From Pseudonocardia sp. (GTDB taxonomy: Bacteria; Actinomycetota; Actinomycetes; Mycobacteriales; Pseudonocardiaceae), in NCBI RefSeq assembly GCF_025465255.1, contig NZ_JAODNI010000218.1:1-64000 (forward strand): a stretch of 64,000 nt of DNA. The letters run 5' to 3'. The position numbers and the translations under genes were made by a program. The number at the start of each line of letters is the position of its first letter. Within the stretch, counting starts at the first letter, position 1. Below are positions 60,567 through 64,000 of this stretch, piece after piece. Under the pieces are notes generated by a model. That model was given only the letters and a program-made list of their open reading frames with translations, was not told where the DNA came from and did not search any database.

Positions 60567-61657
60567 GCACGGTGCTCGACGACACCGTCCTGGCCGATCC
60601 GGCGGCCCTCGCGGCGGTGGACACCACCGGGGTCCTGCGCTCCGCCGCGACCGCCGGTGCGCAGGTCCGCTCCGCGGCGCACACCGCCGCGGAGGCGGGT
60701 GTCCCCTCGCTGGAGGGCGCCCGTCCGCGGGCGCTGGTGTTCCTGCGCCGCCCCGGCACCTCGGGCGCGGCCGCGGAGCTGCTGACGGCGCTGCTCGGGC
60801 CGCAGTGCCCGGTCCCGATCGTCGTCGCGGACACCGCGCCGAGCTGGGTCGGAGCGCTCGACGTGCTCGTCGCGCACTCGGCGGACGCCACGGACATGGA
60901 GCTGGCGGAATCGGTGGGCCGGGCGGTGTCCCGGGGCGCCGAGGTCGTGCTGTCCGTCCCCACCGACGGCCCGGTGGCCTCCGCGGGCGCCGGCCGCGCC
61001 CGGCTGCTCGAGCCGCGGATCCCGGTGCCGCCCGCGCTGGACCTGCCGCGCGCCCTCGCGGTCGGGCTCACCGTCGTCGCGGCGCTGGGGCTGTTCGCCG
61101 TCGACCCGGGGCTGGACGCGCTGGCGGACGCCCTGGACGCCGAGGCCGAGCGCAACCAGCCCGGCAACGAGCCGTTCATGAACCCGGCGAAGTCCCTCGC
61201 ACTGCGGCTCGCGGAGCACACCCCGCTGCTGTGGGGCACGGACCCCGCGGCCACCGCCGTCGCCGGGCACGCGGCCACCGCCCTCGCCACGCACGCGGGG
61301 GTCGTCGCGCACAGCGCGGCCGTCGCCCAGGCCGCCACCGCCATCGGCCTGGCCCGCGCGCTCGCCCTCACCGCGCGCGGCGCGGACGTCTTCCGGGACC
61401 CCTTCGAGGACCCGGCGGACGGCGCGGACGCACCGCCGCCGCGGCTCGTGCTGCTCGCCACCGGCGAGGAGGACCCGGAGCAGGTCGCGATGCGGCTGAC
61501 CGGCCGCACGTGGCCCGCGGACCTCGCACACCCGGTGGAGGAGATCGCCCGCGGCACGCGGCACGCCGCGCTGCTGCGGGCCGCGCTGCTCGCCGCCCGC
61601 GCGGACTCCGCCGCGATCTACCTGGGCCTGGCCACCCGGACGATCGAACCCGCCTGA
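60563..61657 (+). CDS. SIS-domain protein, phosphosugar isomerase-like (Rv3256c type)
   Basis: A 364-residue protein resembling the bifunctional phosphoglucose/phosphomannose isomerase superfamily: an N-terminal SIS-like domain (RALVFLRRPGTSGAAAELLTALLG near residue 53) and a C-terminal SIS domain with NPAKSLALRLAEHTPLLWGTDPA near 210-233. The catalytic Glu-His pair of true isomerases is not obvious, so it may have a regulatory or altered role. Its position between phosphomannomutase and ManA, conserved in mycobacteria, ties it to mannose metabolism. It is coupled to the Trm112-like gene by a GTGA overlap. Confidence 0.82.
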   Translation: MSTVLDDTVLADPAALAAVDTTGVLRSAATAGAQVRSAAHTAAEAGVPSLEGARPRALVFLRRPGTSGAAAELLTALLGPQCPVPIVVADTAPSWVGALDVLVAHSADATDMELAESVGRAVSRGAEVVLSVPTDGPVASAGAGRARLLEPRIPVPPALDLPRALAVGLTVVAALGLFAVDPGLDALADALDAEAERNQPGNEPFMNPAKSLALRLAEHTPLLWGTDPAATAVAGHAATALATHAGVVAHSAAVAQAATAIGLARALALTARGADVFRDPFEDPADGADAPPPRLVLLATGEEDPEQVAMRLTGRTWPADLAHPVEEIARGTRHAALLRAALLAARADSAAIYLGLATRTIEPA

Positions 61658-61710
61658 CGCCCCGGCCCGCGCGCCACGACCCTGATCCGCTACGACGAGG
61701 ACGACTATCC

Positions 61711-62922
61711 GTGGAGTTGCTGGACAACCCGGTGCGGCCGTACGCCTGGGGATCGCGGACCGTGATCGCCGGCCTGCTCGGCCAGCCCGTGCCGTCCCCC
61801 CACCCGCAGGCGGAGCTGTGGCTCGGCGCGCATCCGGCGGACCCGTCGCGGATCGTGCGTCCGGACGGCGAGCGGACGTCGCTTCTCGACGCGCTGACCG
61901 CCGACCCCGGGCACCTGCTCGGGGACGCGCGGCGCAGCCGCTGGCACGACACGCTCCCGTTCCTGCTCAAGGTCCTCGCGGCGGACGAGCCGCTGTCCCT
62001 GCAGGCGCACCCGAGCCTGGAGCAGGCCGCCTACGGGTTCGAGCGGGAGAACGCCGCCGGCATCGCCGTCGACGCCCCGGACCGCAACTACCGGGACCCG
62101 CACCACAAGCCCGAGCTGATCTGCGCGCTCACCGAGTTCCACGCGCTCGTCGGGTTCCGGGAGCCGGTGGAGACGATCGCGCTGCTCCGTGCGCTGGACG
62201 TCCCGCAGCTCGCCGCCCACGTCGAGCTGCTCGCGGGCCAGCCCGGCCCCGACGGCCTGCGGGCCCTGTTCACCACCTGGATCACGCTGCCGCAGAGCAT
62301 GCTCGACGAGCTGGTGCCCGCCCTGCAGGAGGCCGCGATCCGGCTCGTCGCGGCCGGTGGGGACTTCCAGGCGGAGGCCCGCACCGCGCTCGACCTGTCC
62401 GAGCGCTACCCCGGTGACGCCGGCGTCCTCGCGGCGCTGCTGCTCAACCGCACCACGCTGCAGCCCGGTGAGGCCCTCTACCTGCCCGCCGGGAACCTGC
62501 ACGCGTACCTGTCCGGCGCCGGTATCGAGATCATGGCGAACTCGGACAACGTGCTACGCGGCGGCCTCACGCCGAAGCACGTGGACGTGCCGGAGCTGCT
62601 GCGGGTCCTGGACTTCACCGCGGCCCCGCCGCCGGTGATCGACGGGCACCCGGAGGCCGGCTGGAACTCCTACGACACACCCGCCGCGGAGTTCCGGCTG
62701 CGTCGCTGGAAGGCCACGGAGGAGGACGCGAAGGTCGCGGTGCCGGACGGCGGCCCGCGGATCCTGCTGTGCACCGCCGGGTCGGCGTTCGTGCGCGGGG
62801 GAGACCGCGTGGTCGAGCTGGCGAAGGGCCGGGCGCTCTTCCTGGGGGCGGCGGACACGGCGACCGAGGTGGAGAGCGCGGCCGCCGGCACTCAGCTGTT
62901 CCTGGCCAGCGACGGTCTGTAG
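61711..62922 (+). CDS. manA: Mannose-6-phosphate isomerase
   Basis: A 403-residue type I phosphomannose isomerase, which converts fructose-6-P and mannose-6-P. ELWLGAHPADPSRI near residue 33, LPFLLKVLAADEPLSLQAHPSLEQA near 85-109 (zinc ligands Gln/His), NYRDPHHKPELICALTEFHALVGFR near 125-149 (catalytic KPE) and LPAGNLHAYLSGAGIEIMANSDNVLRGGLTPKHVDV near 258-292 (third metal segment) are all present. GTG 61711 starts at the first conserved residues. It completes the route to GDP-mannose. Confidence 0.94.
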   Translation: MELLDNPVRPYAWGSRTVIAGLLGQPVPSPHPQAELWLGAHPADPSRIVRPDGERTSLLDALTADPGHLLGDARRSRWHDTLPFLLKVLAADEPLSLQAHPSLEQAAYGFERENAAGIAVDAPDRNYRDPHHKPELICALTEFHALVGFREPVETIALLRALDVPQLAAHVELLAGQPGPDGLRALFTTWITLPQSMLDELVPALQEAAIRLVAAGGDFQAEARTALDLSERYPGDAGVLAALLLNRTTLQPGEALYLPAGNLHAYLSGAGIEIMANSDNVLRGGLTPKHVDVPELLRVLDFTAAPPPVIDGHPEAGWNSYDTPAAEFRLRRWKATEEDAKVAVPDGGPRILLCTAGSAFVRGGDRVVELAKGRALFLGAADTATEVESAAAGTQLFLASDGL

Positions 62923-62986
62923 CGCGCCGCCGACTACGCTCTCCCCGGTTCCGATTCTCAGACGTTGAAGAACACGGGGGACACGC

Positions 62987-63910
62987 ATGTCGGCGAGCGG
63001 TGGGACGAGGGCGATCATCGCCGCGCTGGTGGCGAACGCGGGGATCGCGGTGGCGAAGTTCGTCGGTTTCCTGGTGACCGGATCGTCGTCGATGCTCGCG
63101 GAGGCCGTGCACTCCGTCGCGGACACCGCCAACCAGGGCCTGCTGCTGATCGGCGGCAAGCGTGCGGCCCGCGCCGCGACCCCCGAGCACCCCTTCGGCT
63201 ACGGCCGGGACCGCTACTTCTACTCGTTCATCGTCGCCCTGATGCTGTTCACCCTCGGCTCGGTGTTCGCGATCTACGAGGGCATCCACAAGATCGAACA
63301 TCCTGAGCCGCTGACCTCGCCGCTGGTCGCGGTGATCATCCTGGTGGTCGCGATCGCGCTGGAGAGCTACTCGTTCCGCACGGCCGTGCACGAGTCCCGG
63401 CCGCTCAAGGGGACCGGTAGCTGGTGGCAGTTCATCCGCCAGGCGAAGGTCCCGGAGCTGCCCGTCGTGCTGCTGGAGGACACCGGCGCGCTGATCGGGC
63501 TGGTGTTCGCGCTGGCCGGTGTCGGGCTGTCCGTGCTCACCGGGGAGCCGGTCTGGGACGGGATCGGCACGCTCTGCATCGGCGTCCTGCTCGGCGTCAT
63601 CGCGATCATCCTGATCGTCGAGATGAAGAGCCTGCTGATCGGCGAGGGGGCGACCTCGCCGGTGCTCTCCACCATCGTGCGCAAACTCGAGGAGGGTGAG
63701 CACGTCGAGCGGGTCATCCACATCAAGACCCAGTACCTCGGCCCGGAGGAGATGCTGGTCGCGGCGAAGATCGCCCTCACCCCGGGGTTGCCGGTGGAGG
63801 CCGTCGCCAGGACCATCGACGAGGCGGAGGCCCGGGTCCGCGAGGCCGTCCCGGACGCGCGCGTGATCTACCTGGAGCCGGACCTCGACCGCTCCCGCGT
63901 CGCGTCCTAG
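62987..63910 (+). CDS. Cation diffusion facilitator family transporter
   Basis: A 307-residue CDF (SLC30-type) protein with six membrane helices. Metal-site residues are visible in AEAVHSVADTANQGLLL near residue 40 (His-Asp in TM2) and in the TM5 motif VVLLEDTGALIGLVFAL near 160, which has Asp where zinc carriers usually have His, pointing to Mn or Fe/Co rather than zinc. The HPFGYGRDRYFYSFIVAL loop and a C-terminal cytoplasmic domain (about 220-300) complete the family pattern. It exports divalent metal by proton antiport. No metal regulator lies beside it. Confidence 0.9.
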   Translation: MSASGGTRAIIAALVANAGIAVAKFVGFLVTGSSSMLAEAVHSVADTANQGLLLIGGKRAARAATPEHPFGYGRDRYFYSFIVALMLFTLGSVFAIYEGIHKIEHPEPLTSPLVAVIILVVAIALESYSFRTAVHESRPLKGTGSWWQFIRQAKVPELPVVLLEDTGALIGLVFALAGVGLSVLTGEPVWDGIGTLCIGVLLGVIAIILIVEMKSLLIGEGATSPVLSTIVRKLEEGEHVERVIHIKTQYLGPEEMLVAAKIALTPGLPVEAVARTIDEAEARVREAVPDARVIYLEPDLDRSRVAS

Positions 63911-63913
63911 GTT

Positions 63914-64000
63914 CTAGAACCGGCCCCGCGGCCGGACGTGGTCGAAGATCAGGCTCGTCTGGGTGTTCGCGACGTCCGCCAGGCCGTTGAGGGTCACCAC
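63914..64000 (-). CDS. Lrp/AsnC-family regulator, C-terminal end (cut by window edge)
   Basis: The last 28 codons on the minus strand read LNGLADVANTQTSLIFDHVR and a short basic end before TAG. This matches the final strand and helix of the Lrp/AsnC ligand-binding (RAM) domain, where NTxTSLIF is typical. Only four bases separate its stop from the converging CDF gene. The DNA-binding half is outside the window. Confidence 0.75.
   Translation of the reverse strand: MVTLNGLADVANTQTSLIFDHVRPRGRF

Noticed and set aside
58207-61557. 1116-codon minus-strand open frame across DUF3499, phosphomannomutase, Trm112 and SIS genes
   Set aside because: It covers four well-supported plus-strand genes and encodes only Arg/Ala/Ser-rich low-complexity sequence.

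Overview
The window is very GC-rich actinobacterial chromosome. Gene content and order follow the Mycobacterium tuberculosis Rv3256c-Rv3308 neighbourhood in conserved blocks: pmmB-deoD, amiA-type amidohydrolase, Rv3304-lpdA, accA3, sufE-sseA-maf, accE-accD5-birA-Rv3278c-gtrA-purK-purE-fadE25, Rv3268-lcp1, wbbL-manB, fbiA-fbiB, whiB2-Rv3259-Rv3258c-manB-Rv3256c-manA. F420 (fbiA/fbiB), WhiB2, acyl-CoA carboxylase epsilon, a conservon and a DasR-type regulator all point to a filamentous actinomycete. Pseudonocardiaceae, perhaps Pseudonocardia, is my best guess, but no rRNA or tRNA is present to confirm it.

Layout. 0-8 kb: pmmB (cut by the edge), purine nucleoside phosphorylase, a receptor-type Ser/Thr kinase, M20 amidohydrolase, DUF559 nuclease-like protein, gamma-glutamylcyclotransferase, LpdA and a small membrane protein. 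8-16 kb: a degenerate exonuclease-fold protein, GNAT, biotinylated AccA3, a three-gene cassette (TIGR04222 membrane protein with a Gly/Cys tail, DUF692/MNIO oxidase, small helical partner), SufE, SseA and Maf. 16-24.6 kb: a complete N-acetylglucosamine module, with divergent EIIB-EIIA-HAD and EIIC-HPr-EI-NagA-NagB-ROK kinase arms and a DasR/NagR regulator; two matching operators are visible. 25-31 kb: an orphan HoxX and a cvnABCD conservon. 31.7-37.5 kb: AccE/AccD5, BirA, PH-domain protein, HMG-CoA lyase-type enzyme, MaoC, HisN. 37.5-44.4 kb: a two-component system, GtrA, PurK/PurE, a structured RNA candidate, a DUF1801 remnant, and a TetR-FadE divergon. 44.4-64 kb: IlvA, TIGR03089, LCP ligase, TPR protein, rhamnosyl- and mannose-nucleotide enzymes for the wall, AlkA, glutathione peroxidase, F420 synthesis, NUDIX, M50 protease, WhiB2, metallopeptidase, DUF3499, phosphomannomutase, Trm112-like, SIS protein, ManA, a CDF transporter and the end of an Lrp/AsnC regulator.

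How the parts connect. GlcNAc enters by EIIC/EIIB/EIIA with phosphate from EI and HPr encoded in the same operon. NagA and NagB feed glycolysis and the ROK kinase handles unphosphorylated amino sugar; the GntR protein likely senses GlcN-6-P. ManA, the phosphomannomutase and the GDP-mannose pyrophosphorylase make GDP-mannose, and WbbL and LCP build and attach arabinogalactan. AccA3, AccD5, AccE and BirA form the acyl-CoA carboxylase set.

The most interesting items are the TIGR04222-MNIO cassette with its likely modifiable Cys/Gly tail; a dispersed family of intergenic repeats phased at about 22 bp (one array is read into the N-terminus of the MNIO gene); a promoter-driven structured RNA at 41.98-42.17 kb opening with two overlapping micro-ORFs; and the DasR-type operator pair. 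Many genes have a TANNNT box 6-8 nt before the start codon, indicating leaderless transcripts.
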